Part shown: piece after piece, positions 21,841-33,661 of the stretch
How the letters are laid out: each line of letters opens with the position of its first letter
Position numbering within the stretch: position 1 is the first letter of the stretch
Assembly: GCA_011947345.1 (NCBI GenBank)
Contig: JAAVTG010000071.1
Span: forward strand, 40,659-104,658
Reading direction: 5' to 3'
Length of the DNA: 64,000 bases
Source of the DNA: Phytophthora quininea
Taxonomy: Eukaryota > Oomycota > Peronosporomycetes > Peronosporales > Peronosporaceae
Notes under the pieces: model-generated
What the model saw: only the letters and a program-made list of their open reading frames with translations
Databases searched by the model: none
What the model was told of the DNA's origin: nothing
Made by a program: the position numbers and the translations under genes

Positions 21841-23449
21841 TGTGACGATGTGAATTATGTTTTTCTATGGATCGCGCTGTGGAGAGTTTACATATGGAGT
21901 TTATTATGGAGCTAGTGTTGGATATTACGTTCAAGAGATGAAGAGGTGTGCGATAAAACGTGTCGCTTGGGAGAAGGCGGGGTGTGCTGTCTTACCAAGG
22001 ATGGGCCCTCAAGACCAGGAAGTGCGCCCAAGAAAATGTGTTCTTGAAAGGCACGCCCAAGAAATGGCGCGTCCTTGGAATGCGCGCTGAAGGAATCTCC
22101 GCTCTTGGAATGTACGCCCAAGGGCACATTGCCTTGAGCGTGAGTGCACGTTACGTCCTGGTCACCCCTCGTCCTTAAACGGGTCGCCAAGGTATAAATT
22201 GCCACAGTGAAAGGTATTCCTGTGTGCAACCCGTCTCGCCTTGGCTAACCTCACGATGTGTGAAGCAAGGACCTGTAAATCCCCAAGCTGCCCAAGTGAC
22301 CCAAGAAGCACGGCTGCCGCCCAAGACCCAAGAAGTTCTTGGATGAACATTCCAAGGGTATATTTCTTGGGCGGCCATTTCTTCAATGGAGATTCTCTTG
22401 GATGGAGATTTCTTCGATGGAGATTCTCTCTTGGACGTGGATTCTGGCACTTAGCGAGAATTCGCATTCACCATGGACCCAGTGGTTTGTACCCAGAATG
22501 TTTACGCCACAGATGATTTGAAGAGCGACGAACCCACGATAAGTGGCCGTCATCAAGTCAAGCATACTAAGATCAAGACTAATTCGTATCCTAATGACTG
22601 CACCCAAGATCTGCGGAAGAGCTGCAGATCTACTAGCTGTAAGAGATATCAATCAGAGAGTTCTTTTTGCCCTGTACTGCACAAGCGCCAGTCGGTGCTC
22701 TTTGCGTGTTAGTGCTAGGTGACCTGCTGCTCCCCACCTGTTTGTTAAGTCCAATTGGGAGGGGAGTCTAGGCGTCCCGACCATTTCGTTTACTAGTTGG
22801 GCGTCTGTCTTGCAGGCCAACCCATTTCATATTAAAACTACGCTCAAGCGGCTGGATAGCAGTCGCCGCTTGAGTTTGCTTTGAGACTGCGTCTTACAAC
22901 GTTCTGTATTGGGATTTGTATTGACTGATATGTGTGTTCCTTCGATTGAAGGTGGTGCGCGTTCGCTGAACCAAGTCCAAGACTTTCCAGGTGTTTTGGG
23001 CGTTGGATTGAACCTGGTGTGAGACCCCCGACCAAGGGTCTATAAGAATAAGTGTCGGCTGTATATTTGCATAAGGATCTCTCTGTATATTGATTATCTG
23101 TGGTTGCTAGTTCTTCTTGAACTTGCAGTCCAAGAACCCCGTCTCTTCAACTGCCGCCCAAGGAAAGTGGGCTGCAGGGGAACGAATTGTGGGCAAACTA
23201 ATCCATCTAACACTCTTTTGTGTCTTTGACTGTGAAAGGCCATCCGGTAGATTAAACGCGGAATCCAAGGGTCGAACCTATAGGGACTCACGAGGTGCAC
23301 ACGCCAATCCTTCGACGGCAGTTCCAAGAACCGCCGCTGAAGGAGTTCACAACTGATCTCGGTTCACCAAGATCCTGGCCACGTTGCCACAGCCCGCGCT
23401 GTGCAACAACCACCTCCTGGACGGAAAACATCACCAGAGTTCCGCCACA
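21841..23449 (+). repeat. Candidate 5' LTR of Gypsy-A
   Basis: The right boundary is set by 'ccgccaca' ending at 23449, two bases before a primer-binding site. This parallels Gypsy-B, where 'acaccaca' also ends two bases before its site. A TATA-like 'ctataagaataag' lies near 23040. The left boundary TGTGACG at 21841 is chosen only because it mirrors the ...CACA end. There is no second copy in the window to compare, so LTR status is inferred. Confidence 0.4.
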
Positions 23450-23451
23450 GC

Positions 23452-23471
23452 TGGTGCGCGTGCCCGGATTT
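23452..23471 (+). other. Primer-binding site of Gypsy-A
   Basis: TGGTGCGCGTGCCCGGATTT directly follows the presumed LTR end. Its complement would end in ...GCACCA, like the CCA-tailed 3' end of a tRNA, the usual primer for minus-strand synthesis. Gypsy-B has TGGTGCCGGGGCCCGGGA at the equivalent place. Confidence 0.55.
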
Positions 23472-23633
23472 CAGCATCTTACCAGGACTGGACGCCCAAG
23501 ACCAAGCTCACTTGCCCCGGCTTCGACTTCGTCTCAGCCAGAGCCCGTGCTCTTCGACTTGCCGTCCAAGGATTTCACCGGTCACTGATTGGATTACAGT
23601 GCGTCAACGTTCGTGACTCTCTGAACACTGCCA

Positions 23634-26403
23634 ATGGCGGAGGGAAGAGGTGGATCGAAGACTGCTCAGGATCGTGGTGATGGTGGTCGCGGTGAGGCGA
23701 CCCGTCACTCTCGACGAGCGCAAGGATTTCCGGCGGACGAGGTTAAGGACCTCGACACGTTGGCGAGGAAAATCGCCAGCGCAAGAAGGCCGCCAGAGAC
23801 GCGGAGCGAGCGTCTGCCTTGGACGCAGATTCCTTGGACGTGGAATCTGCGCCGGCTCAAGAACAACCGGCTGTTGAACCTGATGTCGAGGACGAAATAC
23901 CGTCTAAGACTGACGCTGAAGACAGCCCAAGCGGCGAGTCGGACCCCAGGGTCAAGAAACTAACGTCCAAGACAGGCGAGTTCAAGACGCAAGTCTTGAG
24001 CGTGCCGCCCAGGCGTCATCAGGAGGCGCCGATATGGTTGAGCCCCGGCAGCGTCGAGAACTGTAAGTTTTCCGTCGCCGGAAGTCGGGGCAGAGTTGCC
24101 GGTGACGACACTTGCTGTCCGAGATGAGCGATCTAAGGAGCAAAGCGTCGGGTCAGCTGAAGATGCAATGGAGTCTCTGCCCTTGGATGAAGATACGGAC
24201 GCTGACATGGAGTCTAAAGAGTCAGTCGAAGAAAAGGCCCTCGTTCCTCTTGGAAGTGCCGCTGAAGAAAAGGCGAGTCCTCAGGATCTCCGCCTAACAA
24301 CTTCTGTTGGAACTGAGGATGAAGAAAAGTTTGCTGCGGATGCGCGAGCATACGTGGCGGACCAAGTGCGCAGGTGGGAAAGAACCCCTTCGGGGCCAGT
24401 AGTCCCTCCTGTCCTCAAGTACTCATGGCCGAACCCAAGAGCTGATGCGACTAAGTGGGTCAAATGTGTCGTGTTGACTTCGCACTTCTTCACTGAAAGG
24501 CTACGGACTGGGGATCCTGGTGCGACTTGGTTGGGGGACTTGCGTCCTGAGCGTTGGCATATGAGTCTCGCCCAAGACGTCTCCGCCATGCAAGTCGCGG
24601 CCGAACGCTTCTCGCCTAGGGAGTGCGCTGCATTCGTGCAGACACTTCTCTTCGAGGCGGGTTTCAGGTTTGAGAACCTGGTTCCTGAATGGTATCGGAA
24701 GAACGCTTCGCGGGTGCCCTTGGATTGGGTTCGTTCGGTGGTGAATGAAGTCCAGGCTTACCTTGCCGCGGAACTCATTGAGTGGCGCCAGCTAAGTGCT
24801 GGAGTGGAGTGTCATGAAGTCAAGACTCTGCCCGGACCCGCGCCTTTGGACGCAGACAACGTGTTTATGGCGGAGGGGCAAGTCGCAGAAGTGGCCGCTG
24901 AAGAAAGCTCCGCCCAAGGACTCGGTTCCTTGGACATAGAGATGACAATGGCGCCAGATGAAGTAGACTTGCTCGGTCAGGAGTTCGCTTGGCACTTCAC
25001 GATGTCCGGACTGACGACTCGTCGGAGCCCGCATGATTCTATAGCGGAGAACTCTGCCGAAGAGCAATCCCTGGCGACGCCACCATCTAGGTCGGAGCTG
25101 TCGCGAGGGCGTCCACCCAAGCGCCGAGCTTGGCCGCCGAAGTTCTTCGAATGACCATCCAAGATGGCCCTGGCCAGCGTCCGACGGCAGAAGTTCCAAG
25201 TTCTGTTGGACCTCATGCGTCTGACGAGTCGTGGCCGAGTGTCAACACGTCGCGCAATAGCTCGTCCTCCTCGTCCATGCCGGAAGCGGGGCAAGGCTCT
25301 TCGGCGCACATGCCCCGCCCAAGCCCAGGGGCGATGGTCTTCACCGCACGTACTGCAGGAGGTAGTGGATTTGGTGGCGGTGCCTACGGCGGCACTTTCA
25401 CGCGTACGGATTACCCTCCACAACCTACGACCGTAGAAGACCCCCGCTCTAGGACGTCCGATGCGAGAAGCCCACCAAGCAGCCAAGGCCGACCTCCACG
25501 AGAGGTTGGTCCGAACCACGCTGAAGGACTCCCCGCCTTGGATGTTGAGTCGAAGGATGAGTATCCACACAGGCCGGAGTCTACGCGTTCGGAACGCTCT
25601 CATCGCTCAGTGCGGTCGACCACGTCGAGAGCATCGCAAGTCGCGGTGAATATCCTGCACCAAGAACAGGAGGCCATGGCGAAAATGCGCCGTGAGACTG
25701 CTGAACATCTTGAAAGGCAGTCGAAGGAAAGTGAGCGCCTGCGGCAAGAGCTTCAAAATACGGTGAAGGAACAGCGCTATGAGATGCAACAGCAATTACA
25801 AGTTATGATGAACGCGCTGACCAAAACCGATTTAGCTCGCCGTGACGCCGAATCCCGTGCCCGCGTCGTCGAAGAACGCGCCGCTAGGGCGAAAGCCCGG
25901 GAATTCAAGCCGGCTCCTCAACTTGACATCGAAGGACTTCTTCGCAAGGAGAGGAGGCCGCTGAAGTCGACTGGGCAAACCACGCCCAAGAGCGTGAGGC
26001 CATGTGGGCCGAGCGGGAGCGAGCGCGAGACGCCGAAGTCGAGGCGGAGCGCGCGATCTGGCTTGAACAGGCCACGCAGGCGATGGCGCAGCAGCTCTCC
26101 GATCAAGTGGCCGTGCAGGTGGCAGCCCTCCACCAGGAGGTCAATGCCGTCAAGCGCGAGCGCGCGGAAGAGCGCGAGACGGCGTCTAACTTGCAGAAGT
26201 TCCAGGCTGGCCAGATCCGGGATCTTCGGGCGACGTTGTCCCAAGTCCAACAGGCACGTGCGCCCCCTCACCCTCATTCGGCAACCGAGGTGAAGAAAGA
26301 GCGTGTGACTAACCCTCATTCAGCAACTTCAAGTGGCGTAATCAGGGGGCGTCTTTACCGCCCGCCCAATCCGCGCCAGCTGTCAGTGCGACAAGTACCT
26401 TGA
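23634..26403 (+). pseudogene. Gypsy-A pre-gag region (unknown domain plus coiled coil)
   Basis: Coding starts at an ATG (23634, MAEGRGGSKTAQDRG) and runs through several frames. The first ~500 codons are acidic, with a conserved-looking block around 24320-24800 ('YVADQVRRWERTPSG', 'LTSHFFTERLRTG', 'FSPRECAAFVQTLLFEAGF') that I cannot assign. From ~25560 to ~26260 the protein is Glu/Arg/Gln-rich and predicted coiled coil ('RRETAEHLERQSKESERLRQ'). A frame break near 25970 moves the coil into the next frame, ending at 26403. It lies upstream of the gag domain at 26707, so the Gag polyprotein would be unusually long, or this may be a separate ORF. Role unknown; coiled coils before a Gag core may assist particle assembly. 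Confidence 0.6.
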
Positions 26404-26706
26404 AGGTGCCAGCCACGGTGAAGCTCGAACCGACGTTGAAGACTGAGCCTAGTACTGCCGCCCAAGGGCATCATCCCAACAGAGACCTGCGCCGAAGAAA
26501 ACGCCGCCCAAGGAGGAATCAAAGTGGCCGGCGCCCAAGAAAACTGCGTCGAAGAAGACCCCGTCGAAGAAAAGCAAGGGGCGTCCGGACTCTCCACCTT
26601 CGGATGGCAGTTCAAGCAGCAGCAGTTCCAGTGAGATGACGACAGTGACGGGGGCGACACAAGCTCCGGTGACGATTCGGACAGTGACAGTCTAGGTGAG
26701 GAGGAA

Positions 26707-27924
26707 ATGGCGCCTTCGACATCAACTTCAAGCAGCGGAGGAACTACGACAGTGTGGACCTACAGGCCCTACATCGGCTTCGACGCGATTGAACGCTTTG
26801 ACGAGAAGGAGGCTTTGTCTACCCGAGCTGGCTGGTGGGAACGTTTCTTGGACGTTGCCGCCCAAGGCCAATGGTCTAACCACATGAAGATGCGCCAGCT
26901 CAAGAGTCGACTGTCTCCTGCGCTGCGGAACTGGCTGACGCAGTTACCGAAATCTGCGCGGAAGGACTGGAAGCGTTTTTCGAAGCTATTTCGAAAGATG
27001 TGGTGTAAGTCCAAGAAGCGGTACCGAGAACAGTACTACCTCATGCAGATGAACAAGTCGGAAACCGCACGCGAGTTTTACTACCGCTTGAACGCAGCTG
27101 CTACCAGAGCTGGAGTTCGTTATTTGTCTAGGGCGACCAGTCGAGAGAGACATATCCGTCGCTTCATCACGAAGTTGAAGGATTCAACGCTCAAGGTGGC
27201 CTTGCAGGGCTCGAGTTTTAAGAGCATGAAGCACTTGGAGCGTGCCTTGGACAGAGATGAAGACGTGTGGAGGGTTGATGACCACGACACTCCGTCGAGG
27301 CCTCGCGATTTCCGCGCGGACAACAACTACTCTCGCGACAGGTACAAGACGAGTCATCCAAGACGCGCGTATGTATCCCAAGGAGCTGACTCTAGGGCGG
27401 AGATCGAGGCCGAGAGGCACGTCACTTTTCAAGGAGGTGAGTTCGAAGGGGAGGTTTCGGCCCCTCTGAAGAAAACTCCGCCCAAGGATCCGCTGCTCAA
27501 GGAACGTACACTGAAGAGCCTGAGCCCGTGCAGCAAGCGTACCGTGCTGAAGGCATGGGACTCCGTCCTTCAGCACAGTTCAACAATGTGCGCCCAGCAC
27601 CCCAACCACAGCGGCGTGAGAACCCTCACCGCAATGAGTTCTGCGAGAAGTTTATGAATTGGGGCACACCCCGACTCTTGCTGGAAGGAGGAGATCTGCG
27701 ACCAGTGTGGAGATCGAGGTCATCCGACATGGCGCTGCTACAAGCGCAAGTGCTCTCTGTGTGGAAAGTACCATCGCGACGGTCAGTGTGCGGAACTGAA
27801 ATTTGTCCAAGAAATGAAAGAACTCGCTCGCCGAGGTGCACTAAAGGACTTGCCCGAACATATCCAGAAGTATTTCTTGGATGTAAGTTCGAACAATCCT
27901 GGGGAAGAAACGTTAAACCACTAA
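26707..27924 (+). pseudogene. Gypsy-A Gag core with two zinc knuckles
   Basis: The frame starts at an ATG (26707, MAPSTSTSSSGG). It contains the retrotransposon Gag fold pattern 'FDEKEALSTRAGWWERFLDVA' ... 'ALRNWLTQLP' ... 'FSKLFRKMWCKS' ... 'EQYYLMQMNKSETAREFYYRLN'. After a frame break around 27550-27690 the RNA-binding part appears: 'CDQCGDRGHPTWRC' (C-x2-C-x4-H-x4-C) and 'CSLCGKYHRDGQC' (~27699-27795), ending at a stop at ~27924. Gag forms the virus-like particle and packages the element RNA. Gypsy-B has the same pair of knuckles at ~37713-37805. Confidence 0.85.
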
Positions 27925-28183
27925 GCCCGCTGGATGGGGATCCAGAACGCGTCGGGTTCAAGAAACCCCAGGAATTGTGTGTCTTAGTGTACGTAGGCCC
28001 TGAGCTGAGGAGGAAGAGAAACCAAGATAACCAACAATGCATGACTACGATTCAAGATCCAACAACTGACCCAAATCTGCGCTCAAGAAGCCTAAGTTCA
28101 AGAGAAGACTACGTTGATAGAAACGTACATTCAAGAGAACAAGAGCAAGATGGACCAGTAGAATTCCAACTGTGTCCAGGAGA

Positions 28184-29279
28184 GCGCTATGGTTGGTGGT
28201 CGGATCATGATGACAAGTCATCGAAGGACGTTGCCCTGGTGCATGGCGCTGTGAACAACTTCCGGATTCCAATACTCTTGGATTCCGGCGCAACTGTGAG
28301 TATACTGAGTTACGACTTTGCGCGTAAGCTCGGACTCAGGCTCAAGTCGCGCGACACGATGAAAGTGTCAGGTCTGGGTGGGGTCCCCACCTACGTTACA
28401 GCGTGCGCCCAAGTCAAAGTCACTCTTGGATCAAGAGTTGTGTATGTCTTGGATCTACTTATCTCCAATATCGGCGAGGGGTGGATGTACTTCTTGGAAT
28501 GGATTTCATGCACGCAGCTGGCGTTCGGCTGTGTATCCGTGAAGGCCTAGTTCAACTGCCAGATGAAGAAACGGTGCTCATGCTTGGGCTGCTGAGCGGC
28601 CGCCCAAGGCAAATTTCCCGGTGGTCCCTCGGAGAATGCTCTATCTCCGCCCAGGAGAGAACGCTGTCGTGCGAGTGGATTATGGTATGTCGAACCCACA
28701 GCGTGACGTTGTGTGGGCTGGCCGAGGAGACCGCTGGGTGACGAAAATTATCTACGCGGCGCGCTCCTGGGCAGTCGGTGTCAAGGTGGTGAACGTCTCC
28801 GACCGGGATTTGTGGATCGAACCCGGGACGCCTCTGGCGCGAGTTGTAGAATTCGGCGAGTACCCGACAGGACGATTCGTGCGGTCAAGCAGTAGAAGGT
28901 ATGCTCAGTGGCAACACCTCATCTATGAGAGCACAGTCTCGAAGGACAACCGCTTTCGACAGCGGAGGTTGAAGGCGCTCGCTGAGCGGGAACCGGTGGA
29001 GTTTGAATATCCTTGTGTTGATCGCCCAACGTACAAGTGGCCAACCAAGATTGTTCAGCGGCCTACCGAAGTCTCTGCCGAGGTTCGGCTAGCCCGTCTT
29101 CGAACTACGCTGGACGAATGCGCGACCAAATCAGTCGACGAAAGTTCCTCAACTAGCCGCCCAAGAAAACTGGTCGATGCCGCGGTTCAGACGGAGTTTG
29201 AAGCGGACGTCCCAGTGAGTACAGAGCTGATTGAAGACGGTTCTGCCTTGGATCTAATGTCCAAGGGTGGTTATGACCC
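28184..29279 (+). pseudogene. Gypsy-A aspartic protease and linker
   Basis: The protease active site is 'ILLDSGATVSILS' (~28271-28310), followed by 'LGGVPTYVTACAQVKVTLG' and, after a frame break near 28475, 'DVLLGMDFMHAAGVRL'. This is the usual retropepsin layout of about 100 residues with a D-S-G-A triad. It would cleave the Gag-Pol polyprotein. A further ~230 codons (28621-29307, 'MLYLRPGENAVVRVDYG') form a linker to the reverse transcriptase. Gypsy-B has a matching linker within 38177-39040. Confidence 0.85.
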
Positions 29280-30684
29280 TTGTCAAGGGGCGTGCCGCGA
29301 AGGGTAGAAGTTGTCAAACGTGAGCTGAAGGGCGACATTGATGTGACTAACTCTTCGATCGAAGTCTCTGCACCAAACGTTGGGTGTGAAGTTCAAGAGG
29401 ATGACGTCTCGGATGAGCCTTCGAATGTAGATCCGGCAAGTGGCGAGGTGGAGTTTCCGATGCAGACTATGATTGGTACACCGGTCGAAAAGCTCGAGCG
29501 TGAATATGCCCAGGTCATGCGAATCACCGCTGAAGAACTTGACCTTGAACCCGCCGTATACATACGTGAGGGTAGTGAGTTGATGGCCCAGCTTCGAGAT
29601 GAACTGACCATGCTCCCCGAGTTGGGGGACCTCAGCCCTGAATGCAACATTGAAGAAGCGGATGTCGGAGTGCCTGGTGCGACTACACCCGAGATGGATG
29701 AGCAGTTGAAGAAGATCCTTCGGCGGCATAAATCCATTTTCTTGGGCGATGGTAACGCCGCTCCAGCACCTGCCCGTGGAGTTGTCTGCGACTTGGATGT
29801 CGGCGACGCCAAGCCCGTTGCACAGCGTGCGAGGCAAGTGGCACCGCACCTGTTGGTCAAAGTCTATGACCTACTGAAGAAACTTCTTGAAACTGGGTTG
29901 ATAGAATTCTCCGAGTCGCCCTGGGCGTCACCCATCGTGATCGTACTCAAGAAGAATGGGGTGGACATCAGGATGTGTATTGATTACCGTCTGGTCAACA
30001 GTTTCATCAAGCTGTCTAGCTACCCGCTACCCTTGATCGACGATTTGTTGATCGGCTTCGAGGCAGCGATGTGGTTCATGTCCTTGGATATGGCGAGCGG
30101 CTTTTGGGCGATCTTGATGACAGAGAGAGCGAAGTTGATTTCAGCGTTCATCTGTCCCTTTGGTCATTTCCAGTGGATACGCATGCCTTTCGGGTTGAAG
30201 AACGCCCCTTTGATTTACCAATGTGTGATCAACAATTGTTTGTGGGGGTTTGTTCGGTTATCTGCTGAAGAAGAGGCTCATGTGGATCCAGAGGTGTTGG
30301 ACTTCCTGGGCTTGGATGGTAGGTCGAAGGATATGTCAGTTGTTGAGCCCGCGCCCAAGACCGTGCCAGCTTTGACTGACGTCATGACAGTCTTCCAACG
30401 CAATATCCCGATGCCGAGTCATCTGGGTCCAGTACTGGGGCGTAGTTCTTATATTGACGATATCGCTCACGGAGCTCCGACATGGGACCGGTTGTGCGAG
30501 GACCTGGATGCGCTGCTGTACAGACTGCGGTACTGGCGGATCTCAGTTAGTCTGCCGAAGAGTGAGTTTGGTAAGCTGACCATCCCGTACCTTTCGCACG
30601 AGATCAGCGCTGAAGGAATTAGGGCTACGCCGAAGATCGCCAAGGGCGTCCAGGAGCTGCCCCTTCCCGTCGACGCTGAAGGGC
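29280..30684 (+). pseudogene. Gypsy-A reverse transcriptase with an internal insertion
   Basis: The frame is open from 29280 to 30722. The polymerase fold runs from 'SPWASPIVIVLKKNGVDIRMCIDYRLVN' (~29920-30000) through 'LDMASGFWAI', 'FGHFQWIRMPFGLKNAP' to the catalytic 'SYIDDIAHG' (~30447-30473), then the primer-grip region 'YLSHEISAEGI'. Between 'WGFVRL' and 'SYIDD' there are about 62 extra residues (~30261-30446), where Ty3/Gypsy enzymes usually have about ten. The catalytic box is YIDD. Just after 30684 the frame shifts, so the thumb ('QSFLGSLNYCNKFI') is read in the next frame. The enzyme copies element RNA into DNA inside the particle. Confidence 0.88.
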
Positions 30685-31338
30685 GTGCAGTCCTTCCTCG
30701 GAAGCCTGAACTATTGCAATAAGTTCATCGAAGACTTGCCTGTTATAGCGGCAGTCCTGTACGAATTGAGTGATGAACAGGTACGTTCGGGGAGAGACCT
30801 CGCGCGTGCAAAGGAAGCATTCGAGTTGCTCAAGCGGAAGATTACTTCAACACCGCTTCTAAGGCACCCAGATCGAACTCGTCAGTTTGTGGTCATACCC
30901 CACGCGAATCCTTGGGCGGCAAGTGCCGTCCTTGGACAGGAGTATGAAGGAATAGTCCAACCTGTACGATTTACTGGGCGTGTGCTGAACGAATTCGAAG
31001 TGAGGTACCACCTAGCGGAGAAAGAGGTGATCGCCATATTGCGCGTCCTAGAACTGTTCAGGCCGCTCATTCATGGCACAGGATTCCCCGTCGTGGTGTA
31101 CACCCGCTATTCTGTGTTGAAGTGGCTGTTGGCTTCGAATACTGCTGATGGACGTCACCTCAAATGGGGACTGGAATTGTCTAAGTGGTCTTTGGAACTC
31201 CGCCGAACGCAACATGATGAAGATGGTTTGGCCGCCATTTTAGGAGCGGGCATCACTCCACGTGAGTCGTTGGATGAAGTTGCTGAGAACCTTGTCCCTG
31301 CCAAGGGGCGTGTCAAGGCGCCGCCCCCATCAGTGTAG
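30685..31338 (+). pseudogene. Gypsy-A first RNase H domain, catalytic residues lost
   Basis: The frame holds the reverse transcriptase thumb and the Ty3/Gypsy RNase H fold ('FVVIPHANPWAASAVLGQEY' ... 'YHLAEKEVIAILRVLELF' ... 'VVVYTRYSVLKWLL'). The first catalytic Asp, normally in 'TDAS', is replaced ('PHANP'). The third, normally in 'TDH', is replaced by Arg ('TRY'). Only the central Glu (AEKE) remains. The same replacements occur in Gypsy-B, so they were present in a common ancestor and are not random decay. The domain probably acts as a structural connection, as in elements with two RNase H domains. Confidence 0.85.
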
Positions 31339-31340
31339 AG

Positions 31341-31740
31341 ATGTTGGATGTCAGTTTCAAGGGAGTGGTTCTGTCGTTCGATGGTGCGGCCAAGACCTCG
31401 ACCAGACAGGGGAGTTGCGGATGTATTCTATGGCAGCTCCCTGGATGGCGTGTTCTGATTGCGCATGGATTTATCCTGGAGGACGTCACGGTGAACGACG
31501 CTGAGTACAATGGACTGTTAAAGGGATTGACCCTAGCTGTTGAGCGCGGGATCGAAGAATTGGTAGTGGTTGGCGATTCTAGGATTGTCATCCAACAAGC
31601 TCAAGGCCTGATCAACTGCAATCAACCTAACTTGCAACGTCGTCTAGCCGAGTATGAAGTACTGAAACTGAAGTTCAAGAGGCTGGATTTGGTTCACGTC
31701 AAAAGGATTACAACCAAGCCGCTGATTACCTGACGTCGAA
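31341..31740 (+). pseudogene. Gypsy-A second RNase H domain (archaeal/plant type)
   Basis: A complete RNase HI fold with catalytic residues in place: 'LSFDGAAKT' (Asp), 'NDAEYNGLLKGLTLA' (Glu), 'VVVGDSRIVIQQ' (Asp). The last Asp follows in 'NQAADYL' after a single-base frame break near 31708. Acquisition of this RNase H type by Ty3/Gypsy elements is known in plants and oomycetes. It degrades RNA in RNA-DNA hybrids and compensates for the dead first domain. Confidence 0.88.
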
Positions 31741-31795
31741 GACGCTACTAGCTGGACGGTCGGGTGAGATCACTGAGCTGGAAGAGCTTGCTCAT

Positions 31796-33661
31796 TTGCA
31801 GGTAGTGTCGAAGTTGCCAGAGAAGTTGATGAAGCCAGCTGAAATCCCTGAATCTGACGCTCAAAGCGAGGCGCCCTTGGGCGGAGAAAATGTTGCCGCC
31901 CAAGAAACAGACCCCATGTCCAATGCTGCCAAGGTGATGGCTGCTGTGACCCGTGCTCGAGCTCGGGAAGAAGGAGAACGACCTACACCGAAAAGCCCAC
32001 TTGAAGCCCAAGATGAGAGGTGGCGACGAATCAAGGCGCATCAGGACGGAGACGTCCAGATTGCGCAGATCAAGAAATTCTTGGCTGGGGACTTGGAAGA
32101 TTTCTCCAAGGCCCAAGCCCGGAAGATCGCTAAAGGCGCCGATCAATACGTCTTGGACTCAAGGGATGTGCTCTATCGGCTAAGTGCTCCAACTCGTAAT
32201 CGACCACGCGACAGAAACTTGGAACCAAGACTGGTAGTGCCGGAATCTCTTCGAATTGATATCCTACACTATGCCCATGAAGATTTCCAGGGCGGCCATC
32301 AAGGTATCACACGCACGTACGAGAAACTCCGGTCTGAGTTCTTTTGGACGCGGATGTACTCGGATGTCGAAAAGTTCGTCAAAGAGTGTGTGGACTGTGC
32401 GTCAGCCAAGGGGCGACCGCCGAACCCAGGTCCTTCGCCTGGTAACATCGAGCCGAGTCGGCCCTTCGAAGTCGTTTCAATGGATTTTGTCACTCACCTA
32501 CCCAAGTCCGACCGCGGCAATACATTCTTGCTGCTGTTTCAGGACACCTTTTCCGGGTTCGTGATGTGCAAACCGATGAGTACGACCACCGCCCAAGACG
32601 TCGCCGAAGCATACGAAGAATGTGTGTTCAAGAGATTTGGCGCGTCTTCGATGATCCGTCATGACCAGGACCCTCGCTTCATGAGCGAGGTTTTCACCAA
32701 GTTCCGTGAGCTCTTGGGCAGCAAGCAGAGGGCAACTCTTGCCTACCGCCCACAGGCCAATGGCCAACAAGAGCGCTCAGGACAGACAGTCATTCGGAGC
32801 ATCCGAGCGTACGTCGCTGAAGCCGACCAAAGTGACTGGGACGACCACGCTGAAAGGCTGATGTTCGCGCTGAACACTTCCTTCGACGCGGTTCGCCTGG
32901 ATACACCATTCTACTTGGTCCACGGATGGGACGCTCAAGGCACGCTTTCTGCTATGCTTGGGCCGAAGCCCTCAGGTTTCGTCGAACTCAGCGCCTACGA
33001 ATGGCGTCGTAAGATGCAGCGTGACTATAGCTACGCTAGGGCTTGTGCTGAAGATTTGCAGAAGGAAGCCAAGGAACGACGCTCAAGAGAACAGACCCAG
33101 GCTTGGAACGAGTTGTCTGATCGCTTGAAAAGTGGTTTCAGGGAAGGTGACGCAGTCTGGCTGTACATACCTAAGGTCCTACCGGGACTGAGCCGAAAGC
33201 TTGCTCATCTGTGGCACGGGCCGTTCCGCATCGAAGAAATTCATAATGACTTCAGAGTCAAGTTGAAGGTTTCCGACACTGGTTACCGAGTGAATCCTTG
33301 GGTCCACATCAGCCGATTGAAACCCAGGGCGTTATTTCCTAAGCGCCCTACAGCGGAGATTTCTGTGAGTGACGAGGATGACTTCGATGCTGAACTGTTG
33401 CCTGAAGACAGCTGGGAACCCGATGCCCAAAACGACGAATATGAAGTCGAAGAAATTTTGGACATGAGGTGGAAACGGCCAACGCGCAATTCCAAGCGTG
33501 TTCGCGAGTACAATGTCAAGTGGAAGGGTTACACCGAAACAGACTGGTTACCCGCTTCGCAGTTGAACCGTGGTGCTCTCCTGTATGAGTTTCATAAAGG
33601 AGCGAGGTCTAGAGCTCGCTTTGAAGCCATGCAAGCTGGGGATGATCACCCAAGAGAATAG
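31796..33661 (+). CDS. Gypsy-A integrase with chromodomain
   Basis: A 621-codon uninterrupted stretch of the Pol polyprotein. The zinc-binding HHCC domain is 'HEDFQGGHQGITRTYEKL...CVDCASAK' (~32275-32410). The catalytic D,D-35-E core has 'VSMDFVTHLP' (D), 'IRHDQDPRFM' (D) and 'NGQQERSGQ' (E). Then come the C-terminal barrel ('FREGDAVWLYIPK', 'HLWHGPFRIEEI') and a chromodomain ('YEVEEILDMRW', 'YNVKWKGYTETDWLP', ~33440-33560). The chromodomain likely steers insertion to methylated heterochromatin. This is the best-preserved part of Gypsy-A. There is no separate start codon; it is a cleavage product of the polyprotein. Confidence 0.93.
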   Translation: MQVVSKLPEKLMKPAEIPESDAQSEAPLGGENVAAQETDPMSNAAKVMAAVTRARAREEGERPTPKSPLEAQDERWRRIKAHQDGDVQIAQIKKFLAGDLEDFSKAQARKIAKGADQYVLDSRDVLYRLSAPTRNRPRDRNLEPRLVVPESLRIDILHYAHEDFQGGHQGITRTYEKLRSEFFWTRMYSDVEKFVKECVDCASAKGRPPNPGPSPGNIEPSRPFEVVSMDFVTHLPKSDRGNTFLLLFQDTFSGFVMCKPMSTTTAQDVAEAYEECVFKRFGASSMIRHDQDPRFMSEVFTKFRELLGSKQRATLAYRPQANGQQERSGQTVIRSIRAYVAEADQSDWDDHAERLMFALNTSFDAVRLDTPFYLVHGWDAQGTLSAMLGPKPSGFVELSAYEWRRKMQRDYSYARACAEDLQKEAKERRSREQTQAWNELSDRLKSGFREGDAVWLYIPKVLPGLSRKLAHLWHGPFRIEEIHNDFRVKLKVSDTGYRVNPWVHISRLKPRALFPKRPTAEISVSDEDDFDAELLPEDSWEPDAQNDEYEVEEILDMRWKRPTRNSKRVREYNVKWKGYTETDWLPASQLNRGALLYEFHKGARSRARFEAMQAGDDHPRE

